From: Methylophilaceae bacterium
GTDB lineage: Bacteria; Pseudomonadota; Gammaproteobacteria; Burkholderiales; Methylophilaceae
Length of the DNA stretch: 36,459 bases
Direction of reading: 5' to 3'
NCBI GenBank assembly: GCA_009926205.1
Contig: RFPI01000012.1
Coordinates: 1 to 36,459 of the forward strand
The position numbers and the translations under genes are program-made. Below, piece after piece: positions 16,102-24,109 of this stretch (within the stretch, counting starts at the first letter, position 1; every line of letters begins with the position of its first letter). The notes below the pieces were generated by a model that was not told the DNA's origin, did not search any database, and saw only the letters and a list, made by a program, of their open reading frames with translations.

Positions 16102-17432
16102 TGAACGACATACAACAACTTTGGCCGGAAATTATCGCTGATCTTGGTTTGGCCGATATGTATTGGCAATTGTTGGTGATTGTGACCAGCATATTAGGTG
16201 CGCGCCTTGTCGCAACAGCCCTCAAGGCATATGTGAGCAAGCATGATTTGGTGCAATGGCAACTTGGTCTGGGTGGAATTAACCGAGTGCTATTCCCATT
16301 ATCCAGTTTATTTTTCTTGTATTTTACTCAAGCGATACTATCCATCTGGCACCACGTCAGCCTCGTTAGTTTGGCTATCACCGCCTTTTGGGCGATGGCG
16401 ATCATTCGCCTAGCAGTCTATGCATTGCGCTACATCTTTGCACCGAGTGGCTGGCTTAGCACCACTGAGAATGTTATTTCTCGGGGGATTTGGATACTTT
16501 ATGTTCTGGATATCGCGGGTATCTTGCCTAAGATTTTAGATGTCATGCAGCAAATAGGTTTCAGAGTAGGGAAAACACAATTGAATCTATTGCTGGTGGT
16601 GCAAGGTCTCATGATTATTATCATCACCTTGTTTGTGGCACTGTCCTTAAGTCGATGGTTAGAAAATCGATTGATGAAGGTGGCACAAGTCGAAACCAAT
16701 GTAAGAGTAGCGCTATCGCGCGTGTTAAGGGTGCTATTTTCATTTATCGCTGTCATGCTGAGTCTGTCTGCGGTGGGGATAGATTTAACCGTTTTATCTG
16801 TGTTCAGCGGCGCTCTAGGTGTGGGGCTCGGTTTTGGTCTGCAGAAGATTGCCAGTAACTATGTCAGTGGATTCATCATCCTGTTGGATGACTCTTTACA
16901 TATCGGAGATGTCATTACTGTAGATGGTCATTATGGCGTGGTGAATGAGCTTCGTTTTCGCTATTTGATTTTACGCAAATTAGATGGCACCCAAGTAGCG
17001 ATTCCTCATGAGACCATTATTTCAGGCACGGTGATTAATCATTCCCATGCGCATGGCAAAACCAGAGTCTTATTACCTATCCAAGTATCCTATGACAGTG
17101 ATGTTGCGCAGGTTATGCATGTGCTAGAAGATTGCGCGCGTCGCCAGTCGAGAGTATTGCAGGATATGCCGATAGAGGCGTTGTTGACGGGATTTGCAGA
17201 TAATGGCATTAGCATGTCGCTGACTTTTTGGGTGACCGATCCTGAGGACGGTACCATGAGTGTGCAGTCTGCAGTTTATCTGGATATTTGGAATGAGTTC
17301 AAGCGCCTTGATATTGCTATCCCATATCCAAGACGCGAAGTGCATGTGACCCAATCTACAGGCAAGTCATCAACCAAAAAATCCAAAAACACAGAAACGC
17401 AATCCAATTTGCGTTGGGATGACGTTTATTAA
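16098..17432 (+). CDS. MscS-family mechanosensitive ion channel
   Basis: This 444-aa protein has about five or six predicted membrane helices, then an MscS pore and beta domain. The glycine/alanine-rich pore helix reads FSGALGVGLGFGLQKIASNY and is followed by VSGFIILLDDSLHIGDVI and the beta domain with GVVNELRFRYLILRKLDG and VAIPHETIISGTVINHSH. MscS proteins release solutes on hypo-osmotic shock. The extra N-terminal helices make it longer than the 286-aa E. coli MscS. Its ATG overlaps the mgtE stop (ATGA), so the two are co-translated, which suggests linked ion control. Confidence 0.92.
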   Translation: MMNDIQQLWPEIIADLGLADMYWQLLVIVTSILGARLVATALKAYVSKHDLVQWQLGLGGINRVLFPLSSLFFLYFTQAILSIWHHVSLVSLAITAFWAMAIIRLAVYALRYIFAPSGWLSTTENVISRGIWILYVLDIAGILPKILDVMQQIGFRVGKTQLNLLLVVQGLMIIIITLFVALSLSRWLENRLMKVAQVETNVRVALSRVLRVLFSFIAVMLSLSAVGIDLTVLSVFSGALGVGLGFGLQKIASNYVSGFIILLDDSLHIGDVITVDGHYGVVNELRFRYLILRKLDGTQVAIPHETIISGTVINHSHAHGKTRVLLPIQVSYDSDVAQVMHVLEDCARRQSRVLQDMPIEALLTGFADNGISMSLTFWVTDPEDGTMSVQSAVYLDIWNEFKRLDIAIPYPRREVHVTQSTGKSSTKKSKNTETQSNLRWDDVY

Positions 17433-17469
17433 CGCTAGCCATGAGTTTTTAATGGGGGATAGAACCAAT

Positions 17470-17496
17470 AAAAAACTCGCACTAGGCGAGTTTTTT
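17470..17496. terminator. Bidirectional terminator, mscS-like gene / rpmG
   Basis: A6, CTCGC (17476-17480), loop ACTAG, GCGAG (17486-17490), T6. The A and T runs extend the stem and give a U tract on either strand. It separates the convergent mscS-like gene and rpmG. Confidence 0.85.
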
Positions 17497-17520
17497 AATA
17501 TAAGCCAGACGAATACAGGC

Positions 17521-17676
17521 TTACTTGATTTTTGTTTCTTTATACAAAACGTGTTTACGAGCCACTGGATCAAATTTCTTGATCTCCATTTTGTCAGGCA
17601 TAGTACGTTTGTTTTTAGTCGTGGTATAGAAGTGTCCTGTACCAGCGCTAGACTCTAATTTGATTTTTTCACGCAT
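17521..17676 (-). CDS. rpmG: 50S ribosomal protein L33 (zinc-independent form)
   Basis: This 51-aa gene begins [20 protein letters not shown] and ends [17 protein letters not shown], matching proteobacterial L33, a small 50S protein near the E site. There is no cysteine, so this is the C-minus form that needs no zinc. An AAGGA site precedes the ATG. It follows rpmB by nine bases, the usual rpmB-rpmG pair. Confidence 0.96.
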   Translation of the reverse strand: MREKIKLESSAGTGHFYTTTKNKRTMPDKMEIKKFDPVARKHVLYKETKIK

Positions 17677-17685
17677 GATTGTTCC

Positions 17686-17922
17686 TTAGATCTTTTCGCC
17701 AGCAGCACGCATATCCGCCAACACTGCGTCGATACCGTTCTTATCGATAGTACGCAATGCTGCGTTAGTAATACGCAAGCTTACCCAGCGGTTTTCGCTT
17801 TCAACCCAGAACTTACGGTTTTGTAAGTTAGGTAAAAAACGGCGTTTAGTTTTGTTGTTTGCGTGAGAAATGTTGTTTCCCACCATTGGCTTCTTGCCAG
17901 TCACTTGACATACGCGTGCCAT
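17686..17922 (-). CDS. rpmB: 50S ribosomal protein L28
   Basis: L28 (78 aa) begins [20 protein letters not shown] and continues [37 protein letters not shown]. It is a late-assembling 50S protein. A ten-residue in-frame extension to 17952 is not used, because AGGAG is spaced for the ATG at 17922 and L28 is conserved from MARVC. It probably has its own promoter inside the dut terminator region (17976-18005). Confidence 0.97.
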   Translation of the reverse strand: MARVCQVTGKKPMVGNNISHANNKTKRRFLPNLQNRKFWVESENRWVSLRITNAALRTIDKNGIDAVLADMRAAGEKI

Positions 17923-17957
17923 TCGCACTCTCCTAATACCGCAATGAAACACTGCTC

Positions 17958-17997
17958 AAAAAATAAAAGACCGCTTTTATACCATACAAAAGCGGTC
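17958..17997 (-). terminator. Terminator after dut
   Basis: On the minus strand GACCGCTTTT pairs perfectly with AAAAGCGGTC (plus coordinates 17988-17997 and 17969-17978, nine-base loop), followed by TTTTATTTTTT. This is a good intrinsic terminator for the coaBC-dut transcript. The same bases contain the predicted rpmB -10 box. Confidence 0.8.
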
Positions 17998-18005
17998 CAA
18001 CTCAA
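17976..18005 (-). promoter_or_regulatory. Predicted rpmB promoter embedded in the dut terminator
   Basis: On the minus strand TTGAGT (18000-18005) and TATAAA (17976-17981) are 18 bases apart. The -10 lies in the loop and arm of the dut terminator hairpin. AGCGGTC and then a T run follow, matching the start layout at rplC, rplN and rpsM. The T run doubles as the terminator tail, so this instance is weaker evidence for the shared motif. Confidence 0.5.
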
Positions 18006-18042
18006 GTTTTTTTCACTGTTTTTGACGACTGTTCAGGCCTTT

Positions 18043-18495
18043 TTATTGTTTGCCAGTACTGCCGAAGCCGCCTGCTCCGCGCTCGCTCTGGGCAAACTCC
18101 TCGACCACATTAAATTGCGCTTGTAATACAGGTACGATAACCAGTTGTGCAATTCTCTCCAATGGGTTCATGACGAAAGCTTGTTGACTGCGATTCCAAC
18201 AGGAAACAAATAATTGGCCTTGATAATCAGAGTCTATTAATCCCACCAAATTGCCCAACACAATGCCATGTTTGTGACCTAGCCCTGAACGGGGCAATAT
18301 CATCGCTGCATAAGCTGGATCGGCCAAATGAATCGCCATGCCAGTAGGAATTAAAACAGTTTCGCCAGCCTGTATTGTGATGGCGTCATCAATGCAGGCA
18401 CGCAAATCTAAGCCTGCTGAGCCTGCGGTAGCGTAACTAGGCATATTGTCGCGCACCCGTTCATCGAGGATTTTAAGTTCTACTTGGATAGACAT
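18043..18495 (-). CDS. dut: dUTP diphosphatase (dUTPase)
   Basis: Dut (150 aa) is a trimeric enzyme that hydrolyses dUTP to dUMP and pyrophosphate, keeping uracil out of DNA and feeding dTMP synthesis. All five motifs are present in order: [33 protein letters not shown] with the catalytic Asp, [11 protein letters not shown], and the C-terminal [12 protein letters not shown] flap. AAGGA precedes the ATG. It is 41 bases downstream of coaBC with no terminator between, so the two form one operon. Confidence 0.97.
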   Translation of the reverse strand: MSIQVELKILDERVRDNMPSYATAGSAGLDLRACIDDAITIQAGETVLIPTGMAIHLADPAYAAMILPRSGLGHKHGIVLGNLVGLIDSDYQGQLFVSCWNRSQQAFVMNPLERIAQLVIVPVLQAQFNVVEEFAQSERGAGGFGSTGKQ

Positions 18496-18536
18496 GCGAT
18501 TTCCTTAAACAATCAATAAAAGAATATAAGCATCAG

Positions 18537-19721
18537 TTAGCTAATCATAGCGGCGATATGTTGCAGTATTTGCTGCGCCACCTCATGTTTGCTTGCACTT
18601 GGCAAATCATGTTGACCTTGATCATCGAGCAAAGTGACTTTGGTTTGATCAAGCCCCAAAGCATCTGCCAACTGATTAGCGACGATAAGTGGTAGTTTTT
18701 TGTCGCGTCGTTTCTTTTCGGCATACGCCAATAGGTCATCGGTTTCAGCGGCAAAACCCACGCAAAATGGGGCGTCAGGGCGTGCTGCTATGGTCGCTAA
18801 GATGTCTGTGGTAGGCACTAAATGAAGGCTTAATTCTTGGTCTTGTTTTTTGATTTTTTGCGGACTGGCTTGTGCGAGTTTGTAATCGGCCACCGCTGCC
18901 ACGCTAATAAATATATCCTGACCTTGAATATGTTGCTCTACGGCTGCCAGCATCTGGTCAGCCGAGTTTACCTGTATCAACTGATGGGTTTGTGGTGTTG
19001 GGATGTGCGTAGGGCCTGAAATAAGCGTAACTTCAGCTCCCAATAGTGTCGCTGTTTCAGCCAAGGCATAACCCATTTTGCCGGAGCTTAAATTGGTAAT
19101 CACACGGACTGGATCTATGGCCTCTTGTGTTGGGCCTGCGGTAATCAGCAGGCGTTTACCTTGTAATAAATTCCCGTTCAGGTCGGCTAATTGTAATAGC
19201 CCCTCAACAATCTGCTCGGGCTCCAACATGCGCCCTTGTCCATGCTCACCACAAGCCTGCTCGCCACAGTCTGGGCCTAATATCAAAACACCATCCTGAG
19301 CAAGTTGGCGAATATTGCGTTGTGTGGCGGGATGTTCCCACATTTGTTTATTCATTGCAGGTGCGATGACCAAAGGGCAATCACGCGCTAGGCATAAGGT
19401 AGAAAGTAAATCATCAGCCATTCCATAAGCCAGCTTGGCAATAAAGTCAGCGCTGGCGGGTGCCACCAATATCAATTGCGCCTGACGGCTCAGCTCTATA
19501 TGCGGCATGCCATTAGCGATACTGCTATCCCACATGCTATGCAACACTGGTTTGCCAGATAGTGCTTGCATAGTGACGGGTGTAATAAATTGTTGTGCAG
19601 CCTCCGTCATGACGACTTGTACTGCAATCCCACGCTTGATGAATAGACGTGTCAATTCAGCCGCCTTATAGGCTGCAATACCGCCGCTAATGCCCAAAAC
19701 CAGTTGTCGAATAGATTGCAT
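18537..19721 (-). CDS. coaBC: Bifunctional phosphopantothenoylcysteine decarboxylase/synthetase
   Basis: CoaBC (394 aa) carries out two steps of coenzyme A synthesis. The N-terminal CoaC flavoprotein (about 1-185) has GISGGIAAYKAAEL, the catalytic His in MPHIELSRQA, PASADFIAKLAYGMADDLLS, and PAMNKQMWEHPA. The C-terminal CoaB (about 188-394) has LITAGPTQEAIDPVR, NLSSGKMGYALAE and GFAAET. No good ribosome-binding site is visible before the ATG. Divergent from radC; the same neighbours occur in E. coli. Confidence 0.97.
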   Translation of the reverse strand: MQSIRQLVLGISGGIAAYKAAELTRLFIKRGIAVQVVMTEAAQQFITPVTMQALSGKPVLHSMWDSSIANGMPHIELSRQAQLILVAPASADFIAKLAYGMADDLLSTLCLARDCPLVIAPAMNKQMWEHPATQRNIRQLAQDGVLILGPDCGEQACGEHGQGRMLEPEQIVEGLLQLADLNGNLLQGKRLLITAGPTQEAIDPVRVITNLSSGKMGYALAETATLLGAEVTLISGPTHIPTPQTHQLIQVNSADQMLAAVEQHIQGQDIFISVAAVADYKLAQASPQKIKKQDQELSLHLVPTTDILATIAARPDAPFCVGFAAETDDLLAYAEKKRRDKKLPLIVANQLADALGLDQTKVTLLDDQGQHDLPSASKHEVAQQILQHIAAMIS

Positions 19722-19742
19722 AAACAGGGGAAAATATGTAAT

Positions 19743-19764
19743 GGTTTCATTTTAATATGAAACC
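19743..19764. promoter_or_regulatory. Inverted repeat in the coaBC-radC intergenic region
   Basis: GGTTTCAT (19743-19750) and ATGAAACC (19757-19764) are perfect arms around TTTAAT, 21 bases upstream of the coaBC start. The centre includes TAAAAT on the coaBC strand, a possible -10. An operator or a coaBC leader hairpin are both possible. It has no T run and is not a terminator. Confidence 0.4.
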
Positions 19765-19827
19765 GCGCCAGCACACAGCTTGCGGGCGATAATAATTAAT
19801 AAAACTAATAAAAATAAAAGGAAAACC

Positions 19828-20502
19828 ATGTCCATTGCAGATTGGCCTGCGGGTGAACGTCCAAGGGAAAAATTATTGCAGCACGGTGCTGAGCATCTTT
19901 CAGATGCTGAGTTGTTGGCTATTTTTCTGCGAGTGGGCGTGGCAGGAAAAACGGCCGTTGATTTAGCTCGTGAAATGCTTTCTCGTTTTGGAGGGTTGCA
20001 GGGGGTGTTTAATGTCAGCTTACAAGAATTTAGTGGTATCAAGGGCTTGGGGGTAAGTAAATATTGCCAATTGCAATCAGTACTAGAATTAGCCAAGCGG
20101 GCCTTGGTCGAGCAAATGAGCCAAGGGGACACATTAGCAACACCACAATCGGTGAGTGAATATTTATGTATGCAAATTGGACAGCTAAGCCGTGAGCAAT
20201 TTTATGTATTGTTTTTAGACGCACAAAATCGCTTGATTCAAGCAGAATGTCTGTTTCAGGGCACCCTTACGCAGACCAGCGTATACCCTAGAGAGGTAGT
20301 CAAAAGAGTGTTACAACATAATGCGGCTAGCGTCATTTTCGCGCATAATCACCCCTCGGGGATTGCGGTTCCCAGTGAGGCTGACAAACGTCTGACGCAG
20401 GCGTTAAAGAACGCCTTGAATTTGGTGGATGTGCGGGTGCTAGACCATTTTGTGGTCGCAGGAAACACTACATACTCGTTTGCACAAATGGGCTTGCTGT
20501 AG
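19828..20502 (+). CDS. radC: RadC family JAB/MPN-domain protein
   Basis: This 224-aa protein has an N-terminal helix-hairpin-helix-like region ([29 protein letters not shown]) and a C-terminal JAB/MPN metalloprotease-like domain with the JAMM motif [14 protein letters not shown] (H-x-H-x10-D). The old link to DNA repair is not well supported and the substrate of the family is unknown. The first in-frame codon is at 19780, but AAGGAAAACC precedes the ATG at 19828 and the family N terminus ([13 protein letters not shown]) follows it. Divergent from coaBC. Confidence 0.92.
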   Translation: MSIADWPAGERPREKLLQHGAEHLSDAELLAIFLRVGVAGKTAVDLAREMLSRFGGLQGVFNVSLQEFSGIKGLGVSKYCQLQSVLELAKRALVEQMSQGDTLATPQSVSEYLCMQIGQLSREQFYVLFLDAQNRLIQAECLFQGTLTQTSVYPREVVKRVLQHNAASVIFAHNHPSGIAVPSEADKRLTQALKNALNLVDVRVLDHFVVAGNTTYSFAQMGLL

Positions 20503-20553
20503 TTTTTATTCCAGCTAGCGCTCCATGCTGACTTAATCACGATAGGAATCAAG

Positions 20554-22623
20554 ATGCTAAAAAATAAACCAGCCAATATTTCGGCTATTTTGCTGTGGAT
20601 TGTGGTCGCCCTTATTGGCGCATCTGCGGTGGGAGGCATTGCTATACATAGAGGCGAGAGTATCAATGCATTATGGTTTATCACAGCTGCCATTTGCGTG
20701 TATGCCATTGCCTATCGTTTTTACTCTGCTTGGATAGCCAGCAAAGTCTTGGTGTTGGATGAAACGCGCGCAACCCCAGCCGAGCGCTTTGATAACGGAA
20801 GAGACTTTATTCCCACCAATCGATGGGTGGTGTTTGGACATCACTTTGCTGCGATTGCAGGCCCTGGTCCTCTAGTAGGACCCACCTTGGCAGCGCAATT
20901 CGGTTATCTACCAGGCACCTTATGGATTTTATTTGGCTCGGTATTGGGTGGTTGTGTACAGGACATGGTGACTTTGTTTGTCTCGACTCGTCGTAATGGA
21001 CGCAGTTTGGGACAGATGGCGCGTGATGAAATCGGTCGCTTTGGCGGTGTGGCAGCATTGCTAGGTACTTTTTTTATTATGATTATTTTGATTGCGGTAT
21101 TGGGCTTGGTGGTGGTCAATGCCATGAAACACAGTCCTTGGGCTACCGCCACTGTGGCTGCGACGATTCCAATCGCAATGCTAATCGGGGTCTACATGCG
21201 TCATATCCGTGTAGGTAAAGTGCTAGAAGCCTCTGCTTTAGGCGTGCTATTACTGTTGGGCTCGGTCATGTTGGGCGGTTGGATAGATCATCACGCTAGC
21301 TGGCGTACTTGGTTTGATCACGAGGGTTTATTCTTGGCTTGGGCGATTATTGCCTATGGTTTTGCTGCCGCTATTTTGCCTGTGTGGATGTTGCTTGCAC
21401 CGCGCGATTATTTATCTACTTTTATGAAATTGGGGACGGTGATGCTATTGGCTATTGCCATTGTGTTTCTCAGTCCGCAAATACATATGCCAGCTTTGAC
21501 TCAGTTTGGTGACGGCACCGGGCCTATTTTTGGGGGCAAACTATTTCCGTTTGTATTTATCACCATTGCTTGTGGCGCCATATCTGGCTTTCACTCTTTG
21601 ATTGCATCTGGCACTACACCAAAATTACTGGCCAATGAGCGAGATATTCGCATGATAGGCTATGGCGGTATGTTGCTCGAATCTTTCGTCGCCATCATGG
21701 CGCTCATTGCCGCTACAGTATTGGAGCCGGGGGTGTATTTTGCAATCAACAGTCCCGCCGGTGTGGTGGGTAAGGAAGCTGCGGATGCTGTCGCCATGAT
21801 TTCCTCTTGGGGATTTTCTGTCAGCGTTGAACAGATGCAACATTTGGCCGAGCAAATGGGTGAGGTCAGTTTGTTTGCCCGTACCGGAGGTGCTCCGAGT
21901 TTAGCGGTGGGGATGGCGAGTATTTTTGGCAGTGCCTTCGGTCAAGGATTGTTGGCGATGTGGTATCACTTTGCCATTATGTTCGAAGCTATCTTTATTT
22001 TGACGACGCTGGATGCAGGTACGCGAGTCGGTCGCTTTATGTTGCAAGATATGCTGGGCAATATTTGGCCAAAAATGGGACAGACTTCTTGGTGGCCTTC
22101 TGTGCTGATATCTAGTGGTATCGTCGTCGCTGGTTGGGGTTATTTCTTGTATATCGGTGTGATAGATCCGAATGGTGGAGTGAATATTTTGTGGCCCCTA
22201 TTTGGTATCGCCAATCAAATACTGGCGGCCATCGCATTGAGTGTGGGTACTAGCATATTGGTGAAGTCAGGCAAGGCAAAGCAAGCGTGGATTACAGGTT
22301 TGCCTTTAGTTTGGCTACTCAGCATTACCACCACGGCCGCCTTGGAAAAATTATTCAGCCAGGACATTCGTGTTGGGTTTTATGCGGCTGCCAATGACTT
22401 GTCTGCCAAATTGGCCTCAGGGCTCCTCCCTGCGGATAAAGCAGCAGTTGCGCCGCAATTGATTTTTAATCAACATTTGGATGCATGGATTACGGTATTT
22501 TTCCTATTGGTATTGTGGGTGGTGGTGTTGGATATGTTGGTAGTATTGCTTAGATTCCGTCTAGGGAAACAACATCCTCCATCAACCGAGGCGCCCTACC
22601 AAAAAACTATGCTAGAAAATTAG
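20554..22623 (+). CDS. cstA: CstA-family carbon starvation transporter
   Basis: This 689-aa protein has many membrane helices and matches CstA/BtsT. Diagnostic stretches are RFDNGRDFIPTNRWVVFGHH, FAAIAGPGPLVGPTLAAQFG, GGCVQDMVTLFVSTRRNGRS, CGAISGFHSLIASGTTPKLL and a C-terminal NGGVNILWPLFGIANQILAA. In E. coli CstA and BtsT import pyruvate (CstA also linked to peptides) and act with the small YbdD/YjiX proteins. A ybdD homologue lies two genes downstream. AGGA precedes the ATG; no terminator is seen in the 51 bases after radC. Confidence 0.95.
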   Translation: MLKNKPANISAILLWIVVALIGASAVGGIAIHRGESINALWFITAAICVYAIAYRFYSAWIASKVLVLDETRATPAERFDNGRDFIPTNRWVVFGHHFAAIAGPGPLVGPTLAAQFGYLPGTLWILFGSVLGGCVQDMVTLFVSTRRNGRSLGQMARDEIGRFGGVAALLGTFFIMIILIAVLGLVVVNAMKHSPWATATVAATIPIAMLIGVYMRHIRVGKVLEASALGVLLLLGSVMLGGWIDHHASWRTWFDHEGLFLAWAIIAYGFAAAILPVWMLLAPRDYLSTFMKLGTVMLLAIAIVFLSPQIHMPALTQFGDGTGPIFGGKLFPFVFITIACGAISGFHSLIASGTTPKLLANERDIRMIGYGGMLLESFVAIMALIAATVLEPGVYFAINSPAGVVGKEAADAVAMISSWGFSVSVEQMQHLAEQMGEVSLFARTGGAPSLAVGMASIFGSAFGQGLLAMWYHFAIMFEAIFILTTLDAGTRVGRFMLQDMLGNIWPKMGQTSWWPSVLISSGIVVAGWGYFLYIGVIDPNGGVNILWPLFGIANQILAAIALSVGTSILVKSGKAKQAWITGLPLVWLLSITTTAALEKLFSQDIRVGFYAAANDLSAKLASGLLPADKAAVAPQLIFNQHLDAWITVFFLLVLWVVVLDMLVVLLRFRLGKQHPPSTEAPYQKTMLEN

Positions 22624-22640
22624 CTGTCAAAGGAGTGAAT

Positions 22641-22940
22641 ATGGCGACTGGCGTGATCATTCAAAATCCTAACAATGGATTAACGCGTATTGGTTATTTT
22701 GGATTTAGTTGGACCTATTTATTTTTTGGATGGTGGGTGCCATTGATTCGAGGAGAGCTGGGTGTGGCGGCACTACATTTATTGTTTACTATTTGTACAT
22801 TTGGTTTGTGGCAATTGATTGTTGCCTTCTTGTACAACAAACAATACATGGTGCGTATGTTAGAAAAAGGCTATGTGCTCAAAGACGAGCCGCATCTAAT
22901 GGCAAGAGCCAGAGCTGCATTAGGCATTGCTGAGGTTTAA
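22641..22940 (+). CDS. Small membrane protein between cstA and ybdD
   Basis: This 99-aa protein has two hydrophobic segments, about residues 18-36 (IGYFGFSWTYLFFGWWVPLI) and 41-65 (VAALHLLFTICTFGLWQLIV). A charged C-terminal part follows with YNKQYMVRMLEKGY. The latter resembles a motif in small membrane proteins sometimes annotated as HrgC- or TM2-like; I am not sure of the family. AGGAG at 22631-22635 is five bases from the ATG. It overlaps ybdD or leaves a two-base gap, so it is almost certainly co-expressed with the CstA system. Function unknown. Confidence 0.8.
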   Translation: MATGVIIQNPNNGLTRIGYFGFSWTYLFFGWWVPLIRGELGVAALHLLFTICTFGLWQLIVAFLYNKQYMVRMLEKGYVLKDEPHLMARARAALGIAEV

Positions 22941-22942
22941 TG

Positions 22943-23134
22943 ATGTTTACAAGTATCAAAAATGTTTGGGCAAGAATTCGTCAGTTATCAGGCGATGATG
23001 CCTATGAGCGTTATCTTCAGCATTACTATGAACATCACGCACAGCAAACAGAGGCTCACGAACCTTTATCACGTGAAGAATTTTTTAAGCAGTGGCAAGA
23101 CAAAAAATGGACGGGTGTTAAGCGCTGTTGCTAG
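22943..23134 (+). CDS. ybdD: YbdD/YjiX family small protein, CstA partner
   Basis: This 63-aa protein has the family pattern of an N-terminal helix, [17 protein letters not shown], then [16 protein letters not shown] and the hallmark C-terminal double cysteine (VKRCC). In E. coli YbdD and YjiX are needed with CstA and BtsT for pyruvate uptake. ATG codons at 22940 and 22943 are both possible; the second is seven bases from GAGG. The stop codon lies inside the convergent lgt stop: CTAG is shared by both strands. Confidence 0.9.
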   Translation: MFTSIKNVWARIRQLSGDDAYERYLQHYYEHHAQQTEAHEPLSREEFFKQWQDKKWTGVKRCC

Positions 23135-23910
23135 TGCTTTGTCTGCGCGTCACGCCACAGCCATAGACCAGCTAGTATCATAGGGACACTCAACCATTGC
23201 CCCATACTCAAGCCCAAACTGAGCAAGCCTAGATTGGCGTCTGGTTGACGCGTGAATTCCACAATAAAGCGGAAGCTGCCATAAGCAAGCAAGAATAATG
23301 CGGAGACAGAACCAATGGCTCGGGGTTTGCGTGAGTAAAGCCAAAGCAAAACAAACATCACGATACCTTCAAGCGCGAACTCATAAAGCTGTGATGGATG
23401 GCGGTTAAGATTGTCCACCTGCGGAAATATCATGCCCCAATCCGACAGGGTTGGACGCCCCCACAACTCTCCGTTGATAAAGTTGCCCAAGCGACCGGCG
23501 CCCAATCCAAGAGGAACCAGTGGTGCAATAAAGTCCATGAGCGCTAACCAGTGTTGATGGTATTTTTTGGCAAACCACAGCATGGCGACCAGCACACCAA
23601 GAAATCCTCCATGGAAACTCATGCCGCCTTGCCAGACGGCGAAAATATCCAGCGGATGTTGCAGAAAGTAAGATGTTTGATAAAACAGCACGTAGCCTAT
23701 ACGACCACCCAACACCACACCTAATGCGCCATAAAAGATTGCATCATCGACCATCGCCTCATTCCATCCACGCCATGCATCGTGACGAGCGCGATATTTT
23801 CCAAGCACAATAAAAGCGATAAAGCCTATCAAGTACATCACGCCATACCAGTGGATGGAAATCGGGCCGAGATGTAAGGCAACGGGGTCAAATTGTGGAT
23901 GTGTCATCAT
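23131..23910 (-). CDS. lgt: Prolipoprotein diacylglyceryl transferase
   Basis: Lgt (259 aa) transfers diacylglycerol from phosphatidylglycerol to the lipobox cysteine of prolipoproteins in the inner membrane. The N terminus [20 protein letters not shown], then [13 protein letters not shown] (with the essential His) and the Lgt signature [18 protein letters not shown] identify it. About seven membrane helices are expected. Upstream in-frame codons to 23931 fall in the predicted promoter, so I start at the first of two ATGs. Its 3' end overlaps ybdD by four bases with no terminator between. Confidence 0.95.
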   Translation of the reverse strand: MMTHPQFDPVALHLGPISIHWYGVMYLIGFIAFIVLGKYRARHDAWRGWNEAMVDDAIFYGALGVVLGGRIGYVLFYQTSYFLQHPLDIFAVWQGGMSFHGGFLGVLVAMLWFAKKYHQHWLALMDFIAPLVPLGLGAGRLGNFINGELWGRPTLSDWGMIFPQVDNLNRHPSQLYEFALEGIVMFVLLWLYSRKPRAIGSVSALFLLAYGSFRFIVEFTRQPDANLGLLSLGLSMGQWLSVPMILAGLWLWRDAQTKH

Positions 23911-23920
23911 GGTGGATTCT

Positions 23921-23939
23921 AAAAAGACCACTTATTTTA
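23921..23939 (-). promoter_or_regulatory. Possible lgt promoter -10 and start region
   Basis: On the minus strand TAAAAT (plus 23934-23939) is followed by AAGTGGT and C plus five T (plus 23921-23926), the same layout as the ribosomal-protein promoters. The -35 at 16-18 bases is poor (TACAAA or similar). A hairpin, AAACCTA/TAGGTTT (23946-23966), lies directly upstream. The leader would be only about 16 bases. Confidence 0.4.
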
Positions 23940-24109
23940 TCCGAAAAACCTATTTTTTGTAGGTTTATTGCTGGCTGAAAATAGCTCTGAAAGCAAGAAT
24001 TTATGCGGATTTCAGGGAACTAAATAGCGATAAAGATCGGTCGTATAACATGGGTGCTGATTAAGCCCAGCTAGTTTAAAATATCAACTTTATGTTTTAG
24101 GAATTCAAA

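Noticed and set aside
23940-24109. Attenuator or leader peptide for ilvD
   Set aside because: No short frame rich in branched-chain codons and no terminator/antiterminator pair was found. The hairpin at 23946-23966 points toward lgt.
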